From assembly GCA_026706505.1 (NCBI GenBank), contig JAPOYQ010000005.1:1-16017 (forward strand): 16,017 nucleotides of DNA, written 5' to 3'. The position numbers and the translations under genes are program-made. Below the pieces are notes generated by a model. That model made no database searches. It had not been told where the DNA came from and worked only from the letters and a program-made list of their open reading frames with translations. Origin of the DNA: Gemmatimonadota bacterium (GTDB lineage Bacteria > Latescibacterota > UBA2968 > UBA8231). Shown in pieces: positions 6,692 to 13,744 of the stretch (positions are counted from its first letter, which is position 1; every line of letters begins with the position of its first letter).

Positions 6692-7066
6692 ATGTCGAAT
6701 CCTCTTCTCAGCGCCGCCGAAAGCCTCCAGAATCGCGTAGATGAATCGTGGGGCCATCTGACCTGGTTGGCGGGCCGTCCGCAGGGCAATGTCGAGGGCC
6801 TCACTTTGGGCCGCGTCGTCCTCAAAGCTGGCCAAGCCAATCCGCGCCACGCTCACCCCAATTGCGAAGAAGTGCTCTATTTACTCGCCGGCCGCGTAGA
6901 GCACAGCTTGGGCGATCAGTCTTTTACGCTAGAGGCTGGCGATACGCTCGCCATCCCAGCCGGCGTCTTCCACAACGGAATTAGCCTCGGCCCCGAAGAC
7001 GCGGATATGATCGTGGCCTACTCGGAAGGCGACCGCCAATTCGTGTTAGAAGAGGATGGCTCGTGA
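6692..7066 (+). CDS. Cupin-domain protein
   Basis: A 124-residue single-domain cupin. Motif 1 has His53, His55 and Glu60 (HAHPNCEEVLYLLAG, with the expected x6-Gly). Motif 2 is GDTLAIPAGVFHNG (83-96) with His94. All four expected metal ligands are present, so it should bind a divalent metal. Function within the cupins (small-molecule isomerase, dioxygenase or binding protein) is open. CGGAG lies 10 bases before the ATG. Its stop overlaps the GTG of the following broken alpha/beta-hydrolase remnant by 4 bases, suggesting the two were once one operon, with the AAC(3)-like gene next. Confidence 0.85.
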   Translation: MSNPLLSAAESLQNRVDESWGHLTWLAGRPQGNVEGLTLGRVVLKAGQANPRHAHPNCEEVLYLLAGRVEHSLGDQSFTLEAGDTLAIPAGVFHNGISLGPEDADMIVAYSEGDRQFVLEEDGS

Positions 7067-7212
7067 CCCGCAACGGCTGTCAGCACATGGTGCTCGAATA
7101 CTACGTCGGCCGCCTGCGGGGGTTGCGCGCTTGGGACGGCATCCGCGCCTTCGACTACTTGCTCACCGCCCGGAAGTCGATCCACCCTCGTCGGACTGAC
7201 GGGCAATCCTAA
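7063..7212 (+). pseudogene. Remnant of an alpha/beta-hydrolase (acetyl-xylan-esterase-like)
   Basis: A 49-codon frame from GTG 7063 (overlapping the cupin stop) to TAA 7210-7212. Its core RAWDGIRAFDYLLTARKS then HPRR resembles the segment just before the nucleophile elbow in acetyl-xylan-esterase/dipeptidyl-peptidase-like hydrolases (typically WDGIRALDYL, then VDPxRIGxTGxS). After HPRR the frame reads TDGQS, while a +1 frame reads G-L-T-G-N at 7194-7208, as if a few bases were lost just before the catalytic GxSxG, which itself is absent. Both ends of a normal hydrolase (over 250 residues) are missing. I infer a decayed fragment. It could instead be a chance small gene. Confidence 0.5.
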
Positions 7213-7224
7213 TCGCGCGATGCG

Positions 7225-7950
7225 ATGGACGCCTATACCCAAGACGACTTACAGAGCCATTTAGAAGCCTTGGGCGTCGAAGCGGGGGATGTGCTCTTTA
7301 TCCATTCCTCGTTCAAGAGCCTAGGGCCTGTTGCCGGAGGAGCGCAGACTGTGGTCGATGCGCTTCAAGCGGCGGTCGGTCCCGATGGGCTTATTCTGAT
7401 GCCCTCGTTCCACCTGATAGAGCGGAGCGAACGAGCGCGCCGCTGGGACTGGGCGACTACCCCTTCGACTGTGGGGTGGCTGACCGAGTTCTTTCGCTGC
7501 TTACCCGATACTTATCGCTCGGATCATTACTCTCACTCGGTAGCGGCCCGAGGGTGTGGCGCGGCGGATTTTGTCGCGGATCACTTACGCCAAGAAGGCC
7601 ATGCGTCGCCTTGGGATCTGGCCCCTTGGGGACGGACTTATGGCACCCACTCGCCCATGTTTCGCGCCTATCGACGCGGCGGCAAAATTCTCATGCTGGG
7701 CGTCGATTATCAGACTTCTACCTACATCCATCTGGTCGAAGTGCTCTACTGGCATCACTTGCGACGAACCGATCCACAAGCTGCTTATCCCGCTTTGGAC
7801 CGCCCTCGTCTAGGGGACTTTTGGGATGCTACTGGTCCGCTGACACGGGGCCTCGTCGGCGCGTCCCCGTGCCGGCTTTTTGCCATAGATGTGTACGTCG
7901 ATACTCTGCTGGCTGAGGTCGTGGCAAATCCCGAGCGCTATTTGGCCTGA
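7225..7950 (+). CDS. AAC(3)-family acetyltransferase (antibiotic N-acetyltransferase fold)
   Basis: A 241-residue member of the aminoglycoside 3-N-acetyltransferase family (PF02522), which uses acetyl-CoA to acetylate an amine. Family blocks in order: FIHSSFKSLG (25-34), TPSTVGWLTEFFR (79-91), HYSHSVAARG (101-110), GTHSPM (140-145), and KILMLGVDYQTSTYIHLVE (154-172), with His169 and Glu172 in the conserved C-terminal site. The length suits short chromosomal, YokD-like members. Most environmental homologues have untested substrates, so aminoglycoside resistance is not established. The ATG at 7225 has no strong ribosome site (another ATG at 7220 is out of frame). It lies 13 bp after the hydrolase remnant and converges on the PhyH gene with a 15-bp gap. 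Confidence 0.88.
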   Translation: MDAYTQDDLQSHLEALGVEAGDVLFIHSSFKSLGPVAGGAQTVVDALQAAVGPDGLILMPSFHLIERSERARRWDWATTPSTVGWLTEFFRCLPDTYRSDHYSHSVAARGCGAADFVADHLRQEGHASPWDLAPWGRTYGTHSPMFRAYRRGGKILMLGVDYQTSTYIHLVEVLYWHHLRRTDPQAAYPALDRPRLGDFWDATGPLTRGLVGASPCRLFAIDVYVDTLLAEVVANPERYLA

Positions 7951-7965
7951 CTCTGACCGCCGTGA

Positions 7966-8757
7966 TCAGACGCGCATCCGCAGCATGGGGCGGCCAAAAG
8001 ACACTTCGAGGAATTCTCCGGTGTGCGCCGAGCGCGTGCCAGGGGGCATGAAGTGGATGACAAAGGCGCGGCGCTGGCGGTCGGTTTGGTTGGGTGGGGT
8101 GTAGTGGAGGGTTTGGCAGTGGTGGAAGAGCGCGCCGCCCGCGGGTAGATCTATGACGGCAGCTTGGGTTGCATCGACTTGGTCGCCGTAGTCGAGCAAG
8201 GCAATGGTCTGCTCTGAGCGCTCGTGTCCGACGGGCGTCAGGTGCGATTCGGGCAGCAGGTGCATGGCCCCGTTGGTCACATCGACATCGTCGAGCGTCA
8301 TCCAGCAGCTAACCAAGTTGGCTGGCATACATTTCCAGTAGGCGTTGTCTTGGTGCCAAAAGACGGGGCCGCCGTGGTGGGCGGGTTTGTAGAGAGCTTG
8401 GTCGTGGAAGAGTTGGATATTCGGACCGATGAGGTCTTCGGCAATGTCGAGGATGCGGGTGTCGTAGAGCAGTTGCCGGAAGTGGATGCTGCGCTCGCAC
8501 ACTTGCATGATCTGCAACATCTGCTCGTCGGCGTTGTTTTTTTCGTCGAGGTCGTTGGTGTCGCTGATGGACAGGTTGCGGAAGCGCCCGTTCTGGCGCG
8601 CCTCAGCAAAGAGGCGGTCGTATTCATCGCGCAGCAAGGAGACGAGGTCGTCGTCTAGCAGCTTGCCGATGACGATGAAACCGAGGCGGCGGAATTGGTC
8701 AATCTGCTCTTGGTCCAGTGCTTTGTGGAGCTGGGTAACGGACGGGGCTGTGGTCAT
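7966..8757 (-). CDS. Phytanoyl-CoA dioxygenase (PhyH) family Fe(II)/2-oxoglutarate oxygenase, copy 1
   Basis: A 263-residue PhyH-family double-stranded beta-helix oxygenase. The iron facial triad is His135 and Asp137 (FWHQDNAYW) plus a distal His, most likely His218 in QTLHYTPPN. Arg230 is a candidate for binding 2-oxoglutarate. The N-terminus has the family start QFRRLGFIVIGKLLDDD. I chose ATG 8757 because TAGGAGAG lies about 7 bases upstream; an earlier in-frame start at 8808 adds 17 basic residues without a ribosome site. It hydroxylates or halogenates an unknown small molecule; the family is often expanded in uncultured bacteria. It ends 15 bp from the convergent AAC(3)-like gene and lies 82 bp downstream of the Rieske gene on the same strand. 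Confidence 0.9.
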   Translation of the reverse strand: MTTAPSVTQLHKALDQEQIDQFRRLGFIVIGKLLDDDLVSLLRDEYDRLFAEARQNGRFRNLSISDTNDLDEKNNADEQMLQIMQVCERSIHFRQLLYDTRILDIAEDLIGPNIQLFHDQALYKPAHHGGPVFWHQDNAYWKCMPANLVSCWMTLDDVDVTNGAMHLLPESHLTPVGHERSEQTIALLDYGDQVDATQAAVIDLPAGGALFHHCQTLHYTPPNQTDRQRRAFVIHFMPPGTRSAHTGEFLEVSFGRPMLRMRV

Positions 8758-8839
8758 CTGTGCTCTCCTAGTGAGGCGTGCAAAGTAACAAGGGTAGCGG
8801 CGGATCACAACCGGCCAATGGGCCGTCCTGCAAGCAGCA

Positions 8840-9199
8840 TCACTCCACGTACACTACCACTTCCTCTCCTTCGCGCCCTGCCGCGTACGTCTTCACCCGC
8901 ATGGTCTCGTCGTACAGCGCCTGCCCAGTGGCCAAGTCGAATTCCCACTGGTGCCAGGGGCACTTGAGCACCAAGCCCTCTTGCTGATAGCCGATCTGAT
9001 ATACGCCCGGTGACACGACCAAGGGCCGCAATCGGCCCCGGCACAAGGGTCCGTTTTTGTGTGGACAGCTATTGCGCAGGGCGTAGTAGCGGCCCCCGAT
9101 GTTGAAGACGCCGATCTCTCTGTTGCCCAAGCTGACGATCTTGCGCGCTCCAGTGGGCAGTTCCTCGGCCCGGGCGACCACGTAGCGCTTAGAAGCCAT
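8840..9199 (-). CDS. Rieske [2Fe-2S] ferredoxin-like protein
   Basis: A 119-residue stand-alone Rieske domain with CPH at 45-47 and CPWH at 80-83 (C-x-H ... C-x2-H), the complete ligand set for a 2Fe-2S cluster, like the ferredoxins of ring-hydroxylating dioxygenases or NirD-like proteins. No signal peptide. The start is ATG 9199, 11 bases inside the upstream amidohydrolase gene; longer frames only read through that gene. This overlap implies translational coupling and a shared role. The insert between the ligand pairs is a little long (about 32 residues). No oxygenase large subunit or reductase is present nearby, so its electron partner is unknown. Confidence 0.9.
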   Translation of the reverse strand: MASKRYVVARAEELPTGARKIVSLGNREIGVFNIGGRYYALRNSCPHKNGPLCRGRLRPLVVSPGVYQIGYQQEGLVLKCPWHQWEFDLATGQALYDETMRVKTYAAGREGEEVVVYVE

Positions 9200-10292
9200 A
9201 GAGTTCCGCGGCGTTTTGTGCCATGATGCGGTGGCGATAGTCCGCGTCAAAATCGGCGAGGAAACCCGTTGGCTCGTCCCAGTCCCAATGCGGATAGTCG
9301 CTGGCGAAGACCAGGACCTCATCGGCGTGGAGCCACTCCAAAAAGCGCTTCATATCGTCGCGCGTGGGCGGCTGGATCATGGGCTGGGTGCCAAAGCGGA
9401 TGTGCTGCCGCAAGTACTCGCTGGGCAGGCGTTTGACCCACGGCGTATAATCGCGCAGTCCCTTCCAGTCGGAATCCATGTGCCACATCAACCCCGGGAC
9501 CCAGAACACATCGTGCTCGACGAAGAGGACCCGAAAATCGGGGAATTTTTCAAAGACGCCCTCGCAGATAAAGCTGACTGTATGCGCCATGGCGATCTGC
9601 GGCCGGGCCATGCGCATTTCCAGATAGTGCGAGGGATATCCCGCAGCCGTAGGCGGCGCGGCAATGCCGGATCCCTCGGCTCCGAAGTGGATGCTCAGCG
9701 GCAGACCGTGGCGCTGGCAGGCCTCGTAGATGGGGTGGTAAAAGCGGTGGCCAAAAGGCTGGCGCGAACCAGCCGGCATCATCACTTGGACGCACTCGGG
9801 CTTGGGGCCTAGGCGGTCTATTTCCTCCACGGCTAGCTGTGGATCTTGGGGGGCGATGTGGATGGAGGATCTAAAGCGCGAGTCCGCGCCCACCCAGTGT
9901 TCTAGGGTCCAATCGTTGAAGGCCCGGCAATAGGCCGCCGCATAATCGCAATCCGAATGCACGGCCGCGCTGTACGGCCCACCAGTCAACACGGCCACGT
10001 CGATATCGTACTCGTCGAGATGCCTCTGGCGCGCTACTTCGACGTTGGCCGCTGGATTGGTCTCTTGGTCCTCCCACAATTCCTGGCGATTGCCGTGTTT
10101 GGGCATATTGGTATGGCCCAACTGCGGCATCATGGAGCCGAAGTCCTCAATGCGCTCGACATAGTGACGCGGCAAGTAGGGAAAGAGGGCTTTGTCGTTG
10201 GGCAGGGTGTGATGCACGTCGCAGTCGATGAGACGAAACTGGGTGGCCGCGCGGCCGTTTGTGGCTGAAACGGGTTGGGCATTGGCAGTCAT
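9189..10292 (-). CDS. Amidohydrolase family 2 (ACMSD-like) metal-dependent hydrolase
   Basis: A 367-residue TIM-barrel amidohydrolase-2 protein. The N-terminal metal motif reads DCDVHH (23-28). His202 (SIHFGAEGSG), the VEHD block (258-261) and the C-terminal FASDYPHWDWDEP (329-341), with Asp332 as catalytic aspartate, complete the active site. The family includes decarboxylases such as ACMSD and 5-carboxyvanillate decarboxylase as well as hydrolases, so C-C or C-O/N cleavage of an aromatic or carboxylated substrate are both possible. GGAGAT lies 7 bases before ATG 10292. It overlaps the Rieske gene by 11 bases. A TTGACA on this strand upstream (10359-10354) suggests its own promoter. Confidence 0.9.
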   Translation of the reverse strand: MTANAQPVSATNGRAATQFRLIDCDVHHTLPNDKALFPYLPRHYVERIEDFGSMMPQLGHTNMPKHGNRQELWEDQETNPAANVEVARQRHLDEYDIDVAVLTGGPYSAAVHSDCDYAAAYCRAFNDWTLEHWVGADSRFRSSIHIAPQDPQLAVEEIDRLGPKPECVQVMMPAGSRQPFGHRFYHPIYEACQRHGLPLSIHFGAEGSGIAAPPTAAGYPSHYLEMRMARPQIAMAHTVSFICEGVFEKFPDFRVLFVEHDVFWVPGLMWHMDSDWKGLRDYTPWVKRLPSEYLRQHIRFGTQPMIQPPTRDDMKRFLEWLHADEVLVFASDYPHWDWDEPTGFLADFDADYRHRIMAQNAAELYGF

Positions 10293-10328
10293 GGTTCATC
10301 TCCAGGGATGAGACGCGGATGTATGGTG

Positions 10329-10359
10329 TACATAAGAAGCGTCATCCGTAGTGTGTCAA
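10329..10359 (-). promoter_or_regulatory. Candidate promoter with small palindrome upstream of amidohydrolase
   Basis: A perfect minus-strand -35 TTGACA (10359-10354) is followed 19 bp later by TATGTA (10334-10329), a weak -10. The -10 overlaps an inverted repeat ATGTA-TGGTG-TACAT (10319-10333), which could be a repressor site. The transcript would start about 30 bases before ATG 10292. The spacer is long and the -10 poor, so this is tentative. Confidence 0.35.
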
Positions 10360-10377
10360 GGGAATTTAAAAGCGGCT

Positions 10378-11505
10378 TCATGTGGACCCGTCCCGGCTCA
10401 GGGTGAGGAGCGCGATTTCGGAAGGGGCACCGAGCCGCAGTGGCGGACCCCAATAGCCAGTGCCTCGATGGACGTAGATCCAAGTGTCGCGAAATTTGTG
10501 CAGGCCCGCGACATAGGGCTGTTGGAGGGGAATTGCGTACTTCCACGGCACGAACTGGCCGCCGTGGGTGTGGCCCGACAGTTGCAGGTGGCAGTCGGCT
10601 TGGCTGGCGGCTTCTATGCTGCGCGGCTGGTGCGCGAGCAGAATGCGCACATCGGCACCATCGCTCGCGGCAAGAGCTTTGGCCGGGTCCGATGCGTGAT
10701 CGGGCACTAGCTCGCCGGCACTGAAGTCGGTCGTGCCGGCCAAGGCTATCCGCCCGCCATCGCAGTCGATCTGGCGTAGCTCGTTGATCAGGACATCGAA
10801 GCCGAGGCGGCGCGCTTGCTCAGTCCAGCTTTCCACGCCCGAGTAGTATTCGTGGTTGCCGGTACAGAAGTAGATTCCGAGCGGCGCGGTGAGTTCGGCT
10901 AGAGCGGCTGTGTGTGGGGCGAGTCGTTCGACCGGCCCGTCGGCGAGGTCGCCGGTGAAGGCGATTAGGTCGGGTTGCAATTCGTTGACGCGAGCGACGA
11001 CTCGCTCTACAAAAGGGGCTTTGATGGTTGGGCCGATGTGGAGATCGCTGATCTGGACGATGCGCAGTCCGACTAGCGCAGGCGGGAGATCCGCGATAGG
11101 GACATCGACGCGGCGGACCGCTGGCGTGCGGCGAGCTTGGTAGTAACCGTAGCCCGCCGCGACCAAGGCTAGGGCAAAGGTCGCCAAGTCGATGCTGGCA
11201 TTGAGCTCCGCGTCGATGGGATAGAATAGACCTAGGAGCAGTCCTCCGATATCGCGCAGCAGCAGCAGCGTCGAGCAGATGGTGAAAAAGCCCATGCCGA
11301 GATAGGCTACCCAGGCGAGGGGATCTGTCAGCCAGGCTAGATGTGGACGGGAGCGCAGGCGAAAGAGCAACAAGGGCGTCAATAGTAGGAGCACTAGCGC
11401 CAATGCGGCAGCGATCTGCGCGGGCGGAGGGAGATAGGGAATAAGCCGCCAGCCCGAATAGCCGTAGATCGAGCCGAGCAGCGACAGAAAAATTAGCGCA
11501 AACAT
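10378..11505 (-). CDS. Membrane-anchored calcineurin-like metallophosphoesterase
   Basis: A 375-residue protein with four likely N-terminal membrane segments (about 2-24, 29-50, 62-98 and 106-122), then a cytoplasm- or membrane-facing phosphoesterase domain (145-375). All five metallophosphoesterase motifs are intact: SDLHIG (153-158), GDLADG (185-190), GNHEYY (216-221), His292 in AHQP, and GHTHGG (311-316). The architecture matches YkuE/YaeI-type enzymes and resembles LpxG, a lipid phosphatase, so a lipid-linked pyrophosphate is a plausible substrate. I start at ATG 11505 although it lacks a clear ribosome site, because a promoter at 11542-11570 would initiate near 11535; the longer frame to 11667 crosses that promoter and a hairpin. 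It lies divergent from the second PhyH gene. Confidence 0.87.
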   Translation of the reverse strand: MFALIFLSLLGSIYGYSGWRLIPYLPPPAQIAAALALVLLLLTPLLLFRLRSRPHLAWLTDPLAWVAYLGMGFFTICSTLLLLRDIGGLLLGLFYPIDAELNASIDLATFALALVAAGYGYYQARRTPAVRRVDVPIADLPPALVGLRIVQISDLHIGPTIKAPFVERVVARVNELQPDLIAFTGDLADGPVERLAPHTAALAELTAPLGIYFCTGNHEYYSGVESWTEQARRLGFDVLINELRQIDCDGGRIALAGTTDFSAGELVPDHASDPAKALAASDGADVRILLAHQPRSIEAASQADCHLQLSGHTHGGQFVPWKYAIPLQQPYVAGLHKFRDTWIYVHRGTGYWGPPLRLGAPSEIALLTLSRDGST

Positions 11506-11541
11506 GCCATGGTCTTTGTTTGAGAGGAGGTGCAGCCTTTT

Positions 11542-11570
11542 ATTGTAGAGGCTAGCCAAGACCTTTACAA
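11542..11570 (-). promoter_or_regulatory. Promoter of the metallophosphoesterase gene
   Basis: On the minus strand, -35 TTGTAA (11570-11565, 4 of 6) and -10 TACAAT (11547-11542, 5 of 6) are spaced 17 bp. The predicted start near 11535 is about 30 bases before ATG 11505 and supports that start over longer ones. Confidence 0.5.
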
Positions 11571-11583
11571 GTCGAGGTGCGCT

Positions 11584-11611
11584 GGCCGACGGGTCTTGTC
11601 TCCCGTCGGTC
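11584..11611. repeat. Hairpin between divergent genes (CCGACGGG/CCCGTCGG)
   Basis: Perfect 8-bp arms CCGACGGG (11586-11593) and CCCGTCGG (11602-11609) with an 8-base loop TCTTGTCT, extendable by a G-T and a G-C pair. It lies between the divergent metallophosphoesterase and PhyH promoters and its loop provides the candidate -35 of the plus-strand promoter. It may be a dispersed hairpin repeat of the same general kind as 2074-2101, or an operator. Confidence 0.55.
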
Positions 11612-11624
11612 GAGTCGTTATTAA
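11596..11624 (+). promoter_or_regulatory. Candidate promoter of the second PhyH gene
   Basis: TTGTCT (11596-11601, 4 of 6) and TATTAA (11619-11624, 4 of 6) at 17 bp spacing, predicting a start near 11631 and a leader of about 40 bases before GTG 11670. Both boxes are moderate matches and the first lies in a hairpin loop. Confidence 0.4.
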
Positions 11625-11669
11625 AGGAGTTGGAGACAGGGAAGAAAGTTGAACAGAAGGAGACCAATC

Positions 11670-12539
11670 GTGAAAGTAACCAGCCAACAACTCGACTTTT
11701 TCGAAGAAGAAGGGTACGTCATCATCAAAGGAGGGCTTACCGACGACGATCTCGCGCCGCTCATCGAGGATCACAATATCATCGTCGATGAAATCGCCCG
11801 CGATCTATACGGCCAAGGCAAGATCGCAAACCTCTATGAAAATGAGCCTTTTGCGCGGCGCTTGGCGTGTCTGGCTGAAGAGTGCGACGAGGTCGATGGC
11901 TGTCCCGACATAGGGGAGACCCGCCGGCGCGGCACCTTTGAGTTTTTGCGTAACCAAAACCTCGTCGATCTGATTGAGCCGTTCATCGGCCCAGAAATTA
12001 CCTGCAATGCCGTGTCGCACGTCCGGCCAAAGATGCCGTCAACAGATGTAATTTTTCATCAGGACGCCGTATTTACCACCCAACAAGCACAGGGAATCCT
12101 CCAGATCACTGTCTGGATCCCCCTCGTCGAGTCGACCGAAGAGAACGGCTGCTTGCAGGTTCAGCCTCGGGTCCATCAGCGGCGCATGGTCTATTGGAGG
12201 TACGGGCAGGACCTGCCTCAGACTGAGCGGATTAGTCTGCCCATGCAGAAGGGGGACGTTCTGTTCGTCCATAAACTGACGCCCCACGGCTCGGGCCCGA
12301 ATAACACCAACGCCGTGCGCTGGAGTATGGACCTGCGCTACCAGAAAACGGGCGAGCCTTCCCCGCGGCCCGAATGGCCCAGTCTCGTCGCCCGCAGCCG
12401 GCGCGACCCCGCCTCGGAGACCGCCTATGAAGACTGGCGCGACCAATGGGCTGCTGGTCTAGAAAAGACGCCTAAACAGATTCACTACGAGCGTCCAAAC
12501 AAGCCTTTGCCCTTCATCGGGGAGATGTTTCTCAAGTAG
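11670..12539 (+). CDS. Phytanoyl-CoA dioxygenase (PhyH) family oxygenase, copy 2
   Basis: A 289-residue PhyH-family Fe(II)/2-oxoglutarate oxygenase. Residues 6-30 carry the family opening (QLDFFEEEGYVIIKGG). The iron site is the HQD of VIFHQDAVF (near residue 131) with the distal His in LTPHGSGPNNT; the Arg of AVRWSMDLRY is a candidate 2-oxoglutarate ligand. I start at GTG 11670, with AAGGAGA 6-7 bases upstream; a TTG at 11649 is in frame but unsupported. It is clearly different in sequence from the copy at 7966-8757, so they are separate paralogues, not a recent duplication. It precedes the Gfo/Idh gene by 92 bp on the same strand, a common pairing in sugar or natural-product catabolic loci of uncultured bacteria. 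Confidence 0.9.
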   Translation: MKVTSQQLDFFEEEGYVIIKGGLTDDDLAPLIEDHNIIVDEIARDLYGQGKIANLYENEPFARRLACLAEECDEVDGCPDIGETRRRGTFEFLRNQNLVDLIEPFIGPEITCNAVSHVRPKMPSTDVIFHQDAVFTTQQAQGILQITVWIPLVESTEENGCLQVQPRVHQRRMVYWRYGQDLPQTERISLPMQKGDVLFVHKLTPHGSGPNNTNAVRWSMDLRYQKTGEPSPRPEWPSLVARSRRDPASETAYEDWRDQWAAGLEKTPKQIHYERPNKPLPFIGEMFLK

Positions 12540-12608
12540 CGCAAACCAACCTGCTGACGCGCTGGTGGATGTGGGTGTGGACTGCGCCAGTCGGGCCGCA
12601 ACCGCCGA

Positions 12609-12620
12609 CGGTCTAGACCG
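12609..12620. promoter_or_regulatory. 12-bp perfect palindrome before the Gfo/Idh start
   Basis: CGGTCTAGACCG is a perfect palindrome immediately upstream of the Shine-Dalgarno (AGAAGGA, 12621-12627) and start codon of the oxidoreductase gene. It could be a repressor site or a small mRNA hairpin. A palindrome this long can also occur by chance in a window of this size. Confidence 0.3.
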
Positions 12621-12631
12621 AGAAGGACTTT

Positions 12632-13678
12632 ATGTACGGAGTTGGTATATTGGGCAATTGCTGCACCCACGGGGCCGGGACCGCCGGGCAGTTCGCCGCG
12701 CATCCTCGGACCTGGGTGGTGACGGGATACGAGCCTAGGGCGCAGCGGGCTGGGGAATTGCAGCAGGCTATGCGAGCGCCCCTATCCGCCAGTTACGAGG
12801 CCGTGGTGGACCATGCCCAGGTCGAGATCCTAGCCTTGGCGACCGATCCCTGCGACAAAGCCGAGATGGTCGAATTGGCTGCTCGGGCCGGCAAGGCGCT
12901 CTGGATCAACAAACCCCTGTGCCACAATCCAGCCGCCGCCCGCCGCATTGAAGAACAGGTCCGGGCTGCGGGGACCCCCGCTGTCTTCGACGTCCCCATG
13001 GTCAAATTCCAACCTGCTTTTGACAAGCTGCTGCACCAGGTGCGGGCTGGACTATACGGCCAAGTGGTGAGCTACTATCACACCTTTGGCATGACCTTTG
13101 CCCAAGACTTTCCGATCCGGGAAACTTGGCCCGAGCGTTTTGATCCAGCGGCCACGGCCGGTGGCGGCGAAATGACCAATATGGGCTGCTACGCCATCGA
13201 CTACGCCCTGCACCTGCTGGGTGTGCCCCGCCGGGTGGAAGCGCGCTGGCAGAAGTTCTGGCGGCCCTATGTCGAAGCCGATGTGGAGAACTTTGGTCAG
13301 ATCTGTCTCGACTACGGCCGCTTTTGGGCCGTGTTGGCAGTGGGCAAACAGGCCGTCGAGGGCCAGCGGGGTCCGCGCAACGCCCTGACAGTTGAATTCG
13401 AAGGGGCCAATTTTTTCCTCGATCCGGGCGCTGGCCTAGTCGTCGAGACCGGTCGTGCCTGCCCGCTAGACGAGTACCTAGACGGTCATCAATGTCCCTC
13501 CTCCATCGACCAGTTGCTCGCGGCTTTGGAAGGGGGCCCTGCACCCCAGAGCGATATAGCCACGGCGGCCAGAGGTGTGGAGGTGCTGTGCGGCGCGTAC
13601 CAATCCATCCTCGAAGAACGGCCCGTGGGCCTGCCTCTAACCCGGGCGAAAAATCCTCTGTTTGAGTCAAGCTCCTGA
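12632..13678 (+). CDS. Gfo/Idh/MocA-family NAD(P)-dependent oxidoreductase
   Basis: A 348-residue oxidoreductase. The N-terminal Rossmann domain begins GVGILGNCCTHG (3-14). The usual EKP motif reads W-I-N-K-P-L (91-96), with Asn in place of Glu and the functional Lys94 kept. The substrate domain carries GGGEMTNMGCYAIDYALHLLG-type sequence (177-197), where the typical GxHxxD reads GCYAID (185-190), keeping Asp190 but replacing His with Tyr. Members oxidize or reduce sugars, inositols or biliverdin; the Tyr variant leaves the reaction open. AAGGA lies 5 bases before ATG 12632. Its neighbours are the second PhyH gene (92 bp upstream) and the APH-like kinase (66 bp downstream), probably one transcription unit. 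Confidence 0.9.
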   Translation: MYGVGILGNCCTHGAGTAGQFAAHPRTWVVTGYEPRAQRAGELQQAMRAPLSASYEAVVDHAQVEILALATDPCDKAEMVELAARAGKALWINKPLCHNPAAARRIEEQVRAAGTPAVFDVPMVKFQPAFDKLLHQVRAGLYGQVVSYYHTFGMTFAQDFPIRETWPERFDPAATAGGGEMTNMGCYAIDYALHLLGVPRRVEARWQKFWRPYVEADVENFGQICLDYGRFWAVLAVGKQAVEGQRGPRNALTVEFEGANFFLDPGAGLVVETGRACPLDEYLDGHQCPSSIDQLLAALEGGPAPQSDIATAARGVEVLCGAYQSILEERPVGLPLTRAKNPLFESSS

Positions 13679-13744
13679 GAAGCCGTCTGAACCCCCCGAG
13701 CCTGTAGGCGACCGACCTCGATCCTTTGAGAAAGAGGGAGGCAG

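Noticed and set aside
9216..9812. 198-codon plus-strand frame opposite the amidohydrolase
   Set aside because: Mirrors the codon structure of the real gene on the other strand and has no recognisable domain.
11506..11667. 54-residue N-terminal extension of the metallophosphoesterase
   Set aside because: It crosses a good promoter and a hairpin, and the extra residues do not look like a signal or domain.
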